Positions 17,424 to 25,585 of a DNA stretch of 64,000 bases are shown here, piece after piece. Within the stretch, counting starts at the first letter, position 1, and every line of letters begins with the position of its first letter. Below the pieces are notes generated by a model that did no database searches, was not told the origin of the DNA, and saw nothing but the letters and a program-made list of their open reading frames with translations. Source of the stretch: Bacillus sp. SA1-12 (GTDB taxonomy: Bacteria; Bacillota; Bacilli; Bacillales; Bacillaceae); assembly GCF_000981385.1 (NCBI RefSeq), contig NZ_LATZ01000120.1, positions 310,001 through 374,000 on the forward strand, given 5' to 3'. The position numbers and the translations under genes are program-made.

Positions 17424-18443
17424 TTAAGCCTGTTGATTAATAGTGGTAAGCTCAACTGTTTCTATTCGTCTTTCTTGCTCATTAGAAATGCTTGCTGCTT
17501 GATTTATTAATGTTAAGTTTCGAATATCTTCTTCTGTAATCGTAGGTTCGACATTTCCTAAAATGTTATTTACCCATTGAACCATTGGGCTTTGAATCGG
17601 TTCAGGCAATTGCTCAGGAACAGTCCACCCATCACCTAACTGCTTGCTTTTCAAACGGATATTACGTTCTTCAATTAATAATGTTCCTTCTGTGCCATAC
17701 AATTCAAGCTGAAAAGGACTGCCGTTTGCTAAGAACCCGGTTTCTAGAGTTCCAAGTGCTCCTGATTCGTATTCAATGACCGCGACTGCATTATCATCTA
17801 CTTCATAACCTAATGTGTTTTGCAAGCGGGCAGTTACTGCTTTAGCAGGACCAGCCAAACGATTCGTTAAGTAGATTGGATGGGCACCCAGGTCAATGAA
17901 CGAGCCTCCCCCACACTCTTCTTTATTGAAGAAATGATTAGGCAGCCAGCCATTTGGATTCCCTTCGAAAGGAACCGCACCATTGTGTGCTAATCGGCAC
18001 CGGATGGATGTTAATCTGCCTAAAAGCCCTTTATCAATCGTTTCTTGAGCAAATATGTAATAGTCTTCCGTCAGCCTTGGTAAGGACACCATTAACTTCA
18101 CATTATTTTCCTTTATTACCGAGAAGATCTCATCACAATCTTGAACCGTAAACGCTAACACTTTTTCTGTGAAAATATGTTTTTTATGTTTTGCTGCAAG
18201 AATAATAACTTCCTTGTGAAGATTTGTTGGTGTATCTACAATAACAGCATCAATTTCTGGGTTCTGTAACACTTGTAGTAAATCAGCTTCAAATGCTACA
18301 TTAAGCTTTTCAGCCCATTCTCTGCCCCTCTCTTCATTTTCATCCCAAACCACCTTAATGGTTACGTTTTCATTTTCAGACGCCTGACGGGCATAATCTT
18401 CAGCATGGACATGCCATTTGCTTAGTAAGGCAACATTTAACAT
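17424..18443 (-). CDS. Gfo/Idh/MocA-family NAD(P)-dependent sugar oxidoreductase
   Basis: A 339-residue member of the glucose-fructose/inositol dehydrogenase family: N-terminal NAD(P)-binding half and C-terminal substrate half. The usual glycine-rich GxGxxG loop is replaced by LLSKWHVHA, and the catalytic EKP appears as EKVLA (the Lys is kept); the DLGAHPIYL segment matches the family's DxxxH region. It may act on an unusual substrate or use cofactor differently. It is the last gene of the long mannoside operon, 163 bases after the ROK gene, so it could also have separate expression. Confidence 0.85.
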   Translation of the reverse strand: MLNVALLSKWHVHAEDYARQASENENVTIKVVWDENEERGREWAEKLNVAFEADLLQVLQNPEIDAVIVDTPTNLHKEVIILAAKHKKHIFTEKVLAFTVQDCDEIFSVIKENNVKLMVSLPRLTEDYYIFAQETIDKGLLGRLTSIRCRLAHNGAVPFEGNPNGWLPNHFFNKEECGGGSFIDLGAHPIYLTNRLAGPAKAVTARLQNTLGYEVDDNAVAVIEYESGALGTLETGFLANGSPFQLELYGTEGTLLIEERNIRLKSKQLGDGWTVPEQLPEPIQSPMVQWVNNILGNVEPTITEEDIRNLTLINQAASISNEQERRIETVELTTINQQA

Positions 18444-18606
18444 GGAAAAACCTCCTTAAATAAGTAAAAGAAATAGTTTCAAATGTTGTGAAATCTAGTG
18501 ATGTCAGAGGAATAAACAACAGAAGCGATTTGTTATTTACTCCCCTCACGTCATAGAAGGGTGCGAAACCTGAAATTTTCTTCCTCTAAAAGACTCCGCA
18601 CATTTT

Positions 18607-19581
18607 TTATTTCTCAATCGTATGTAAAGCAACTGATAAACTGGCAAAATCTCCAACCTGTTCTTCCAACCCTGATGGCAGAACCTCGCAAACGGAATTT
18701 GTTATGTTTAAGGATTCTTTTTGGAGTTCTTCTTTGACAATCGGCTCTAATATGTCCTGCTGGCGACCATAAATACTGCCGATTATAATTCTTTCCGGAT
18801 TAAGAAGATCTACTAAGATTGCTAATCCCCTGCCTAATTTTCTTCCAACTTCATGATACACTTTAATTGCAAGCGGGTCACCTTTTTCTGCAGCAATCCC
18901 TACACTTTTTGCTGTAATCATCTCTTTTTTCTCCAATGAAGGGCAGAATGATGGGGCCTTCCCTTCGTTAATGGCAGATTCTGCCATTGCTTTTGCTAAA
19001 TTGGCGATTCCCCCTCCACTGCAAAAGCCCTCAAAGGAACCATATTTTCCATACCCAAGCGGACCATCTTCTTCAAGTCGGATATGTCCCACTTCCCCTG
19101 CCATATCATTGGTTCCTGTATATAAACTTCCATTCATGATAAGACCTGCACCCATCCCTGTGCCAAAGGTTAAAAAAATCATGTTGGAAGCCCCTTGTCC
19201 TGCTCCCCATTTCCATTCTGCTAAAGCACAAGCATTAGCATCATTTTGCAATCCCGCAGGAACACCGTATTTTTGCTTAAAAGGGGTTATGACATCTACC
19301 TTATCCCAATTAGGAAGATTTGGAGGGGAAAGGATCAAACCTCTTTTACTATCAAGCGGGCCACCACAGCTGATCCCGATAGCATCAATGGAACCTAGAT
19401 TCAGGACTTGGATGATATCATCTATCGTATCCTCCAGCTGTTTAATGGCTTTTTCAGGTGACGCAGGTGTTGGGAATTGTTTCTTGTCAAGGATCTCAAT
19501 ACGAGAACCAATTACTCTGCCAATCGAAACAGCGCATTTTGTACCGCCAATATCAAGTCCTACTAATATATTTCTCCGCAT
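18607..19581 (-). CDS. ROK-family sugar kinase
   Basis: A 324-residue ROK-family protein, related to glucokinase, fructokinase and N-acylmannosamine kinase. The phosphate-binding motif is DIGGTK (residues 10-15) and a central GTGMGAGLI loop follows. There is no helix-turn-helix, so it is a kinase and not a NagC/XylR repressor. The zinc motif usually written CxCGxxGCxE is here GPLGYGKYGSFEGFCSGGG: the expected cysteines are absent. I start at 19581 because GGAGGAG precedes that ATG; the open frame extends further into the preceding SIS gene, which it overlaps by 29 bases. Likely role: phosphorylating the hexose freed by the alpha-mannosidase (inference). Confidence 0.88.
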   Translation of the reverse strand: MRRNILVGLDIGGTKCAVSIGRVIGSRIEILDKKQFPTPASPEKAIKQLEDTIDDIIQVLNLGSIDAIGISCGGPLDSKRGLILSPPNLPNWDKVDVITPFKQKYGVPAGLQNDANACALAEWKWGAGQGASNMIFLTFGTGMGAGLIMNGSLYTGTNDMAGEVGHIRLEEDGPLGYGKYGSFEGFCSGGGIANLAKAMAESAINEGKAPSFCPSLEKKEMITAKSVGIAAEKGDPLAIKVYHEVGRKLGRGLAILVDLLNPERIIIGSIYGRQQDILEPIVKEELQKESLNITNSVCEVLPSGLEEQVGDFASLSVALHTIEK

Positions 19582-20215
19582 TCCCAAAAAACTCCTCCTC
19601 CAGCATAATACATAATGAATGATAAATTGGCAGATGTCTTTCTTGAATAGATGGTGTATCATTCCAAGGAACCTTTATCGTCACATCGCAAACATCTTTT
19701 ATTTCCCCGCCGCTTCTCCCGGTTAGACCAATTGTGCACATGCCTTTTGCTTTGGCTACTTTAAGGGCCTGCAGCACATTTTTAGAATTGCCTGAAGTAC
19801 TTATGCCGAATAAAACATCGCCTTTCTTTCCATAGCCAACAACCTGTTGTGCGAAAACGAGAGATGGATCAACATCATTTGAAAAGGCTGTCATAAGTGC
19901 CGAATGGCTAATAAGGGAAATAGCTGGAAGGGCTCCTTGCAAATGATTGATAAGGTATTCTGCATCAGACGGAGCAACCTCGAAGAGCCGTTCTTGAAAA
20001 TCCTTATCGATAGGCCTTTTTAAAAGGAAGCCTTTCATTAATTCACCAACAATATGTTCGCAATCTGATGCACTTCCGCCATTCCCGCAAAGTAAAAGCT
20101 TTCCGCCATGGTCAAAGCACTCCTTAAGTATAAAAAAAGCTTCTTCAATATCAGCCAAACAGGCGGATAGCTCGGGATATTTTTTTACTAATCGAGTCAT
20201 TTCCTGATTCATCAT
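19553..20215 (-). CDS. SIS-domain phosphosugar isomerase, GmhA-like
   Basis: A 220-residue sugar isomerase (SIS) domain protein similar to phosphoheptose isomerase GmhA. The phosphosugar loop is LLCGNGGSASDCEHIVGE near residue 50 and the second SIS motif is GISTSGNSKNVLQAL. GmhA converts sedoheptulose 7-phosphate to heptose 7-phosphate, but there are no heptose genes here, so a related aldose/ketose phosphate isomerisation is more likely. The start at 20215 follows a GGTGGTGA ribosome site, 13 bases after the DeoR gene stop; an upstream TTG at 20242 is less likely. Confidence 0.82.
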   Translation of the reverse strand: MMNQEMTRLVKKYPELSACLADIEEAFFILKECFDHGGKLLLCGNGGSASDCEHIVGELMKGFLLKRPIDKDFQERLFEVAPSDAEYLINHLQGALPAISLISHSALMTAFSNDVDPSLVFAQQVVGYGKKGDVLFGISTSGNSKNVLQALKVAKAKGMCTIGLTGRSGGEIKDVCDVTIKVPWNDTPSIQERHLPIYHSLCIMLEEEFFGNAEKYISRT

Positions 20216-20228
20216 GTCACCACCTATT

Positions 20229-21005
20229 TTATACAGGAGCAATAATCACCTGTATGCCCCGTTTCTCAAATTCCTTTACCATTTCTTTGTCTGCAAGTTC
20301 GCTTGTAATGAAGATGTCAGTCTCTTCGAATTGACAAAATGTGGTCAAACCTGCTTTTTTGAGTTTGCTATGATCTGCAACAACAACGATTTTTTGTCCT
20401 GCGCGGACCATTGCCCTTTTCATATTTGCCTCGTATAGATCTGAACTAGTAAAGCCTTGTCTTAAAGAGATTCCAGACGTCCCCAGGAAGACGTAATCGG
20501 CATTATAATTTTGTAATTCGATCTCCGCTTGCGGTCCTACTAGGCTCATTGAATTTCTCCTTAATTTTCCGCCTAATAAATAAATTGACGCTGAGTCATC
20601 TTTGCTGCATTCCTCGGCTACATTCATTGCATTGGTGATCACGGTCAGATTTCCGCTTTCAGGTAAGTTTTTTGCAACATACCAAGTAGTAGAGCCTGCA
20701 TCCAAAATAATAATTTGTCCCTCTTTTACTAATTGCGCAGCTGCTTTTCCAATGGCAATCTTTTCCCGAGAGAATTGATGGGTTCTTTCGTCTACCGGAA
20801 GAATAAGTGGTTGACTTTGCGGCTCTTCGATTAAAATTGCCCCGCCATAATTTTTCTCAGCAATTCCCTCTTTTTCTAACAGTGCTAAATCCCGCCGAAT
20901 CGTTTCCTCGGATACATGCAGCAATTCAACAAGCTCTGAAACTTTAACACTTTTATTTTTAATTAATTTCTCTCTAATCATCTTACGACGTTCCGCCACG
21001 ATCAT
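20229..21005 (-). CDS. DeoR-family sugar-phosphate-responsive regulator
   Basis: A 258-residue DeoR/GlpR-type regulator: N-terminal winged helix (VKVSELVELLHVSEETIRRD, residues about 20-40) and a C-terminal sugar-phosphate-sensing domain with LDAGSTTWYVA. Repressors of this family usually respond to a phosphorylated intermediate of the pathway they control. The ATG overlaps the stop of the DUF1537 kinase gene by 4 bases, showing translational coupling. Being inside the operon, it may regulate an internal promoter or the whole unit; I found no obvious operator. Confidence 0.92.
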   Translation of the reverse strand: MIVAERRKMIREKLIKNKSVKVSELVELLHVSEETIRRDLALLEKEGIAEKNYGGAILIEEPQSQPLILPVDERTHQFSREKIAIGKAAAQLVKEGQIIILDAGSTTWYVAKNLPESGNLTVITNAMNVAEECSKDDSASIYLLGGKLRRNSMSLVGPQAEIELQNYNADYVFLGTSGISLRQGFTSSDLYEANMKRAMVRAGQKIVVVADHSKLKKAGLTTFCQFEETDIFITSELADKEMVKEFEKRGIQVIIAPV

Positions 21006-22321
21006 CGGACGACTCCCCCTGGCTCTAGTAATTGCTCTTTTAAGTGATGAAACGCTTGTTTAATAAAGTCTTGATTGCCAAAACTTCCTGATTTTAAGAC
21101 AAATAACATAGGATCATTTATTAAGGAAATGCATGATGGCAATCCGGGCTGTATTTCTTTCCACACTCTCATCCCATTTATTTTTAGTCTGTGACAGACA
21201 GCCGCAGATGTATCACCGCCTGCGATCACGAAACGTTTTTGTCCTGTTAGTTGAAGAACAGCTTCTGTTATTTCGGCAAGTGTGCTTGATACCAACTGGG
21301 ATATTTCTCGATTATTTAATCCTTGCTGAAAAGCTTTTTGTTTCGTTTCTCTCACCATGACAGGATGATTTGTGGAATGAAAAATGACATTTTTTCCTTG
21401 ATTCATATTGGCTGCCATCTCATTTATTAGCTGTTTTCTCGTGTTTTTGAATTGTTGCTTATCCAGCAAGGAAAGGCTCTCCAGTTCAAATACGCTAGCA
21501 CCTTGTTCCTTCATATATTCGATTTGCTCTATTGTTTGCGGAGTTAAACTTCCTGCTGCACAGAATAATCCTTTCTCCAGATGGTATTCAGGTATCCTTT
21601 TGGGAATTTCTTGTACAGGCTTTTTTCCAATAACTGTGGGCAATTCCTCTGCTAATGCTGAGCTACCAGCTAAAATGGTGAAATCATGAACAGCATGTGC
21701 GATTGTTTGTAAATCAGCTTGGTCTGTCACATCTATAATGACATATTGATAGTCTTTTTTTAGAGAATAAATCGTTTCTCTAAGTATTTCTGAACCTTGC
21801 TTAATAATTCCTTCTTTTATGTTTGTTACTTTTCTTTTAGTCTGCGATTTTAGAATGTCGACTAAATTAGAGCTGGACATCGGATGAACAGGGTCATGGC
21901 GGAACGCTGAATCTTCTAAAAGCTGTCCGTATACATAATGCATCCCATGGATGGTTGTTCTTCCATTCTTAGGGAATCCTAGAACAACAATTGCAAAATC
22001 TTCTTCAAGTGCGTCAAGCATAGCATCAAATTCAGCCCCGATATTTCCTCTGAACACGGAACAGGTTTTATTAAAAAATTGTGTTATCCCTCTTTTTTGT
22101 AATTCCTTCGTTGCTTGGAAAACCTTTTGGTAGGCAGTTTTTGCCTCATCAAACCTGGAATTTGTATCAAATATGATGACATCTGTACCTTTTAGTTGGA
22201 TGTCTTCGGACTGGATTGACGAATAAACATCAACGTTATAGTTTGATTTTGCAAACATGATTCCAATATCATTTGCACCTGTAATATCATCTGCTACAAC
22301 ACCAATCATTGCATTTGCCAC
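21002..22321 (-). CDS. Four-carbon acid sugar kinase family protein (DUF1537)
   Basis: A 439-residue protein of the four-carbon acid sugar kinase family (OtnK/DtnK, former DUF1537). The N-terminal substrate domain begins VVADDITGANDIG (ADD..GAND signature) and the C-terminal nucleotide domain has FVIAGGDTSAAVC near residue 365 and a KSGSFGN loop. Characterised members phosphorylate erythronate, threonate or 2-oxotetronate for catabolism together with an aldolase. Its start overlaps the upstream class II aldolase gene by 16 bases and its end overlaps DeoR by 4, so the three are tightly coupled. No PdxA2-type dehydrogenase is present, so the substrate may be a 3-oxo or other acid sugar. Confidence 0.9.
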   Translation of the reverse strand: MANAMIGVVADDITGANDIGIMFAKSNYNVDVYSSIQSEDIQLKGTDVIIFDTNSRFDEAKTAYQKVFQATKELQKRGITQFFNKTCSVFRGNIGAEFDAMLDALEEDFAIVVLGFPKNGRTTIHGMHYVYGQLLEDSAFRHDPVHPMSSSNLVDILKSQTKRKVTNIKEGIIKQGSEILRETIYSLKKDYQYVIIDVTDQADLQTIAHAVHDFTILAGSSALAEELPTVIGKKPVQEIPKRIPEYHLEKGLFCAAGSLTPQTIEQIEYMKEQGASVFELESLSLLDKQQFKNTRKQLINEMAANMNQGKNVIFHSTNHPVMVRETKQKAFQQGLNNREISQLVSSTLAEITEAVLQLTGQKRFVIAGGDTSAAVCHRLKINGMRVWKEIQPGLPSCISLINDPMLFVLKSGSFGNQDFIKQAFHHLKEQLLEPGGVVR

Positions 22322-22968
22322 TTCCTTCTTGATTTATATCCAGAGAAGTGGAGAAAGTCCTCTACTGTGTCAGTAGATAAGGGAGTGAATTCGAAGCGTT
22401 TCCCCTTAGCAGTGATTACCATTCGGGATACCATCTCCAAGGTTTCAAGTGCCATTCTTGCTTCTTTTATGCTTGTATCATATACGAGCACCCCATGATT
22501 TTCCAGTAAAAGGATGTTAGCCTTTGCCGCTTTCTTTCTGACTGCTTCTCCAAGCACGTTTGAACCAGGATGAAAATAAGGTATCCGTTCCACTCGTTCG
22601 AGGTAATACATAGATTCAACAAATAAATTTGATGGCAGATCCATTTGAGTGCATGCAACCATCGTGCTATAAAATGGTGAAGCATGAATGACAGCTGAAA
22701 TATCAGGTCTTTCTTGATAAATGGCGCGGTGCATTGGCATTTCCTTAGAAGGCTTTCTCTTTAAATCAGTGAGGCTGGCGTTAAATTGGCACTCAATGAG
22801 ATCCTTATCTGCTAATTCTCCAAGATATGTACCGCTAGCGGTAATAATGCAGCCCTCTTCTCCGATCCTTGCACTGATATTACCAGCATTCCCCCATGCA
22901 AGTTGTTTATCGATCATATACTGTCCTAATTGTTTTAACTCTTGAACTATGGGATTCAAAAGACACAC
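22306..22968 (-). CDS. Class II aldolase/adducin-family protein
   Basis: A 220-residue protein of the zinc-dependent L-fuculose-phosphate aldolase/AraD family, which includes OtnC partners of DUF1537 kinases. WGNAGNISARI (residues 25-35) matches the phosphate-binding loop, E76 the catalytic acid, H95 one zinc ligand and H158 (ENHG) another. The usual second histidine of HxH is Ser97 (VIHASPF), so metal binding may be altered. The start is uncertain: GTG at 22968, or TTG at 22959, which has AGGTG at better spacing. A 151-base gap with a hairpin separates it from the alpha-mannosidase upstream. Confidence 0.85.
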   Translation of the reverse strand: MCLLNPIVQELKQLGQYMIDKQLAWGNAGNISARIGEEGCIITASGTYLGELADKDLIECQFNASLTDLKRKPSKEMPMHRAIYQERPDISAVIHASPFYSTMVACTQMDLPSNLFVESMYYLERVERIPYFHPGSNVLGEAVRKKAAKANILLLENHGVLVYDTSIKEARMALETLEMVSRMVITAKGKRFEFTPLSTDTVEDFLHFSGYKSRRKWQMQ

Positions 22969-22996
22969 CTCATTTCTTAATTATAAAAGGGAGGAT

Positions 22997-23049
22997 TTCT
23001 GGAAAGGGGGACATCTAGGCACAGTCCCCTCTTAAGTCCCCCTCCAGAA
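22997..23049 (-). other. Intercistronic hairpin between mannosidase and aldolase genes
   Basis: TTCTGG..GGGGGAC (22997-23012) pairs with GTCCCCCTCCAGAA (23036-23049), a GC-rich stem of about 14 bp with a 23-base loop. No U tract follows on the minus strand, so it is more likely an RNA-processing or stability element than a full terminator. Confidence 0.5.
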
Positions 23050-23119
23050 CAGAAAACACGTAATTTATATGGATCTCTAAACCATTTTTGTGTTTTTTGG
23101 GGAAAGTTTCCTCCCTTTC

Positions 23120-25585
23120 TCACCACTCAAGCAAATTCGTTTCTGCTACTGCCTCAGATTCATTAGCAGGAATCCGGAATGTTTTTATTTCGGATGGATT
23201 GAAGTGTGCTTTGATCTGTCTGTTCCATTTTGGCAGTGTGATGATGGCAGTTGTAGCGTCGTTTGATGTTTCGTACGCACGGAGGATAAGATCATCATTG
23301 TCTTCTGCTTTCTTAACAACACTTACAATCACATTTTCTGTATCTACAGTTAAAAAGGAATCTTTCTGCGGTAGAGTACCTTTATGATACGTTTCAATGA
23401 TCGTGACCGGTTTTTGATTTAGTTCCGCCGCTCGTTTAACGGTTCCGGCTGTTTCCCAGTTATCTTTATGCGGAAGCATGGAATAGGTGAATGTTTGAAT
23501 TCCTTGATCAATAAAGGAATAATGGCCGTCTTCCTCTGGAACTAATGGGTCATGGTGAGCGTAGATCGGGCTGCGCAGAACCGTCATGCTCATTTCTTTA
23601 TTATGAATATCAAAGCTATACTTTCCATCATTAAGAATGCTTAATCCATACATTTCCCCTGTTTGAGGATGTGTCCCCGATACATCGATCCAGTTCTGGC
23701 CAGGCTCTTCTTCCCCATTACATTCCCTTACAATCGTTCCATAAGGAATTTCGTAGGTTGCTTTTCTAAACACGAGATCTACAGGGAACTTCAGTTTTAA
23801 AAGCTTAAATTTCTCCTGCCAGTTTAATCTGCAATGAACATCAATTTGTTCTAATTCCTTATACATTGTAAAGTCTTGTACGAATGTAGAATTACCGTAT
23901 TCACTAATAACGCGAATAACCGATTTTACCGGTCCATGCTCTACACGTTTTACGCTTTTTGCTTTAAAAGAACCCGCTTCTTCTTTAAACTGAAGGACAT
24001 TATGTGACCATGTATCACTTTGATCATGGATGACAATTGGTCTTGCTGCCGGACCATCCAGTAATTCGAGCTCATTTGTTTTATCAAACAAGCTTGTTAC
24101 AAAGCCAGTCTCTGCGTCAATTTCAACGCGGATTGTATCGTTTTCTAAAACGGTATCATTTGCAGGTAAACCAGGGGACTCCTTTGAAGCTTCCGCTCGC
24201 AGCAATTTATAGACACGGTATCCCATCGATGGTAGATCAGCGATAAAACTTATTCGATAGCGTCCGCCTGCAGTTGCATGTGATTGAACAGTTTGCAATG
24301 GAATTTGTTTACCTTCTTCATCGACCAAAATATCGCCTGCTTTTAATCCGCCTACTTCTAATTCGACGTTAACCCTACTATTCCAAGAGTGAGGATTAAA
24401 AACGACGATAGGCTTCATCCCCTCAATTTCTTCAATATCTATTCTCCATGATAAAGCTTGAACGGCATAATTTAATCCTCTGCTGCCGATCGACATCGCC
24501 TCACCATGCATATTCCTTGCATCCTCGTAGGCTTCCTCTAAGCTTGTTCCTGCTAAAATATCATGAAATTGATTGAATAACACATTCTTCCAAGCTCGGT
24601 CATACTCCGTGATCGGATAGTTTTGGCTTGTTGCCCAATTAGCGATTGCAGAGAATTTTTCCGCTTTGATTAACATATTTTCTGCTTCCCTATTCCATTT
24701 TTTAATACCTGAATGAACAGCATAACAGCCGCTTGCATGATGTTGCAGGTCATCGTGTACGGTTGGAAACGGAAGATCCTTTTTCATTATTTCTTCAAAG
24801 AATGTATTGGGTGTGCTAAAGATCAGTGTCGGAAAAGACGGGTCTTCGTTTAAATTCTTGATGCTCTCAATATTCTCCTTAGTTGGACCTCCACCATGGT
24901 TACCGACGCCATAGAAACACATTAATTCATCAAAGGGTGTTTTTAATTCTCCGGCATTACGGCGGATATGCTTATCTAAATCCTTGCCCCACGTACAATA
25001 TTCAAATGGGATACGAAACGCTAACACCTGAGAGCCATCATCCGATTCCCACCAAAAAAGCCTTCCAGGAAGCCCTTTTTCCTGCGGATTTGGGCGCATG
25101 AAGATGTAATAATCCATCTCGCTTTTTTTCAGGATTTGAGGGAGCATGCCATGATGTCCAAAACTGTCTACATTGTAGCCGACCTTCGCTGTTACCCCGA
25201 ACTTTTCCTTAAAATAAAGTTGGCCATATAGCCCTTGTCGAACAAAGGATTCCCCGCTAGGCAGATTGCAATCTGGCTGTACCCACCAGCCGCCAACGAT
25301 TTCCCAGCGCCCCTCTTTAATGCGCTGCTTGATTTCTTCAAACATTTCCGGCTCATTGTTTTCAATCCACTCATAGTTTGCTGCAGAGCTATTTGTAAAC
25401 ACAAATTCAGGGTATTCCTTCATGCGGTCAAGTGCTGAGCGAAACGTAGCTTTTGTTTCCTGAAAGCCTTCTTGCCACTGCCATAACCACACAGGGTCTA
25501 AATGTGCATTTCCAATCATATGCAATGTTTTCTCTTTTGTTTTGGATCGTTGCTTTTCTTGGACCACTGTTGTTTTTTCAGTCAT
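23120..25585 (-). CDS. GH38 alpha-mannosidase
   Basis: An 821-residue family 38 glycoside hydrolase, a zinc-dependent retaining alpha-mannosidase. Zinc ligands H28 and D30 lie in NAHLDPVWLW; the catalytic nucleophile is D140 in GYNVDSFGHHG, followed by the expected C-terminal beta-rich domains. There is no signal peptide, so it works inside the cell on imported alpha-mannosides. The gene overlaps the end of the metallo-beta-lactamase-fold gene by 8 bases with a GGGGAGG ribosome site. With the importer at the operon head and the secreted GH76 mannanase elsewhere in the window, it fits a mannan degradation route. Confidence 0.95.
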   Translation of the reverse strand: MTEKTTVVQEKQRSKTKEKTLHMIGNAHLDPVWLWQWQEGFQETKATFRSALDRMKEYPEFVFTNSSAANYEWIENNEPEMFEEIKQRIKEGRWEIVGGWWVQPDCNLPSGESFVRQGLYGQLYFKEKFGVTAKVGYNVDSFGHHGMLPQILKKSEMDYYIFMRPNPQEKGLPGRLFWWESDDGSQVLAFRIPFEYCTWGKDLDKHIRRNAGELKTPFDELMCFYGVGNHGGGPTKENIESIKNLNEDPSFPTLIFSTPNTFFEEIMKKDLPFPTVHDDLQHHASGCYAVHSGIKKWNREAENMLIKAEKFSAIANWATSQNYPITEYDRAWKNVLFNQFHDILAGTSLEEAYEDARNMHGEAMSIGSRGLNYAVQALSWRIDIEEIEGMKPIVVFNPHSWNSRVNVELEVGGLKAGDILVDEEGKQIPLQTVQSHATAGGRYRISFIADLPSMGYRVYKLLRAEASKESPGLPANDTVLENDTIRVEIDAETGFVTSLFDKTNELELLDGPAARPIVIHDQSDTWSHNVLQFKEEAGSFKAKSVKRVEHGPVKSVIRVISEYGNSTFVQDFTMYKELEQIDVHCRLNWQEKFKLLKLKFPVDLVFRKATYEIPYGTIVRECNGEEEPGQNWIDVSGTHPQTGEMYGLSILNDGKYSFDIHNKEMSMTVLRSPIYAHHDPLVPEEDGHYSFIDQGIQTFTYSMLPHKDNWETAGTVKRAAELNQKPVTIIETYHKGTLPQKDSFLTVDTENVIVSVVKKAEDNDDLILRAYETSNDATTAIITLPKWNRQIKAHFNPSEIKTFRIPANESEAVAETNLLEW

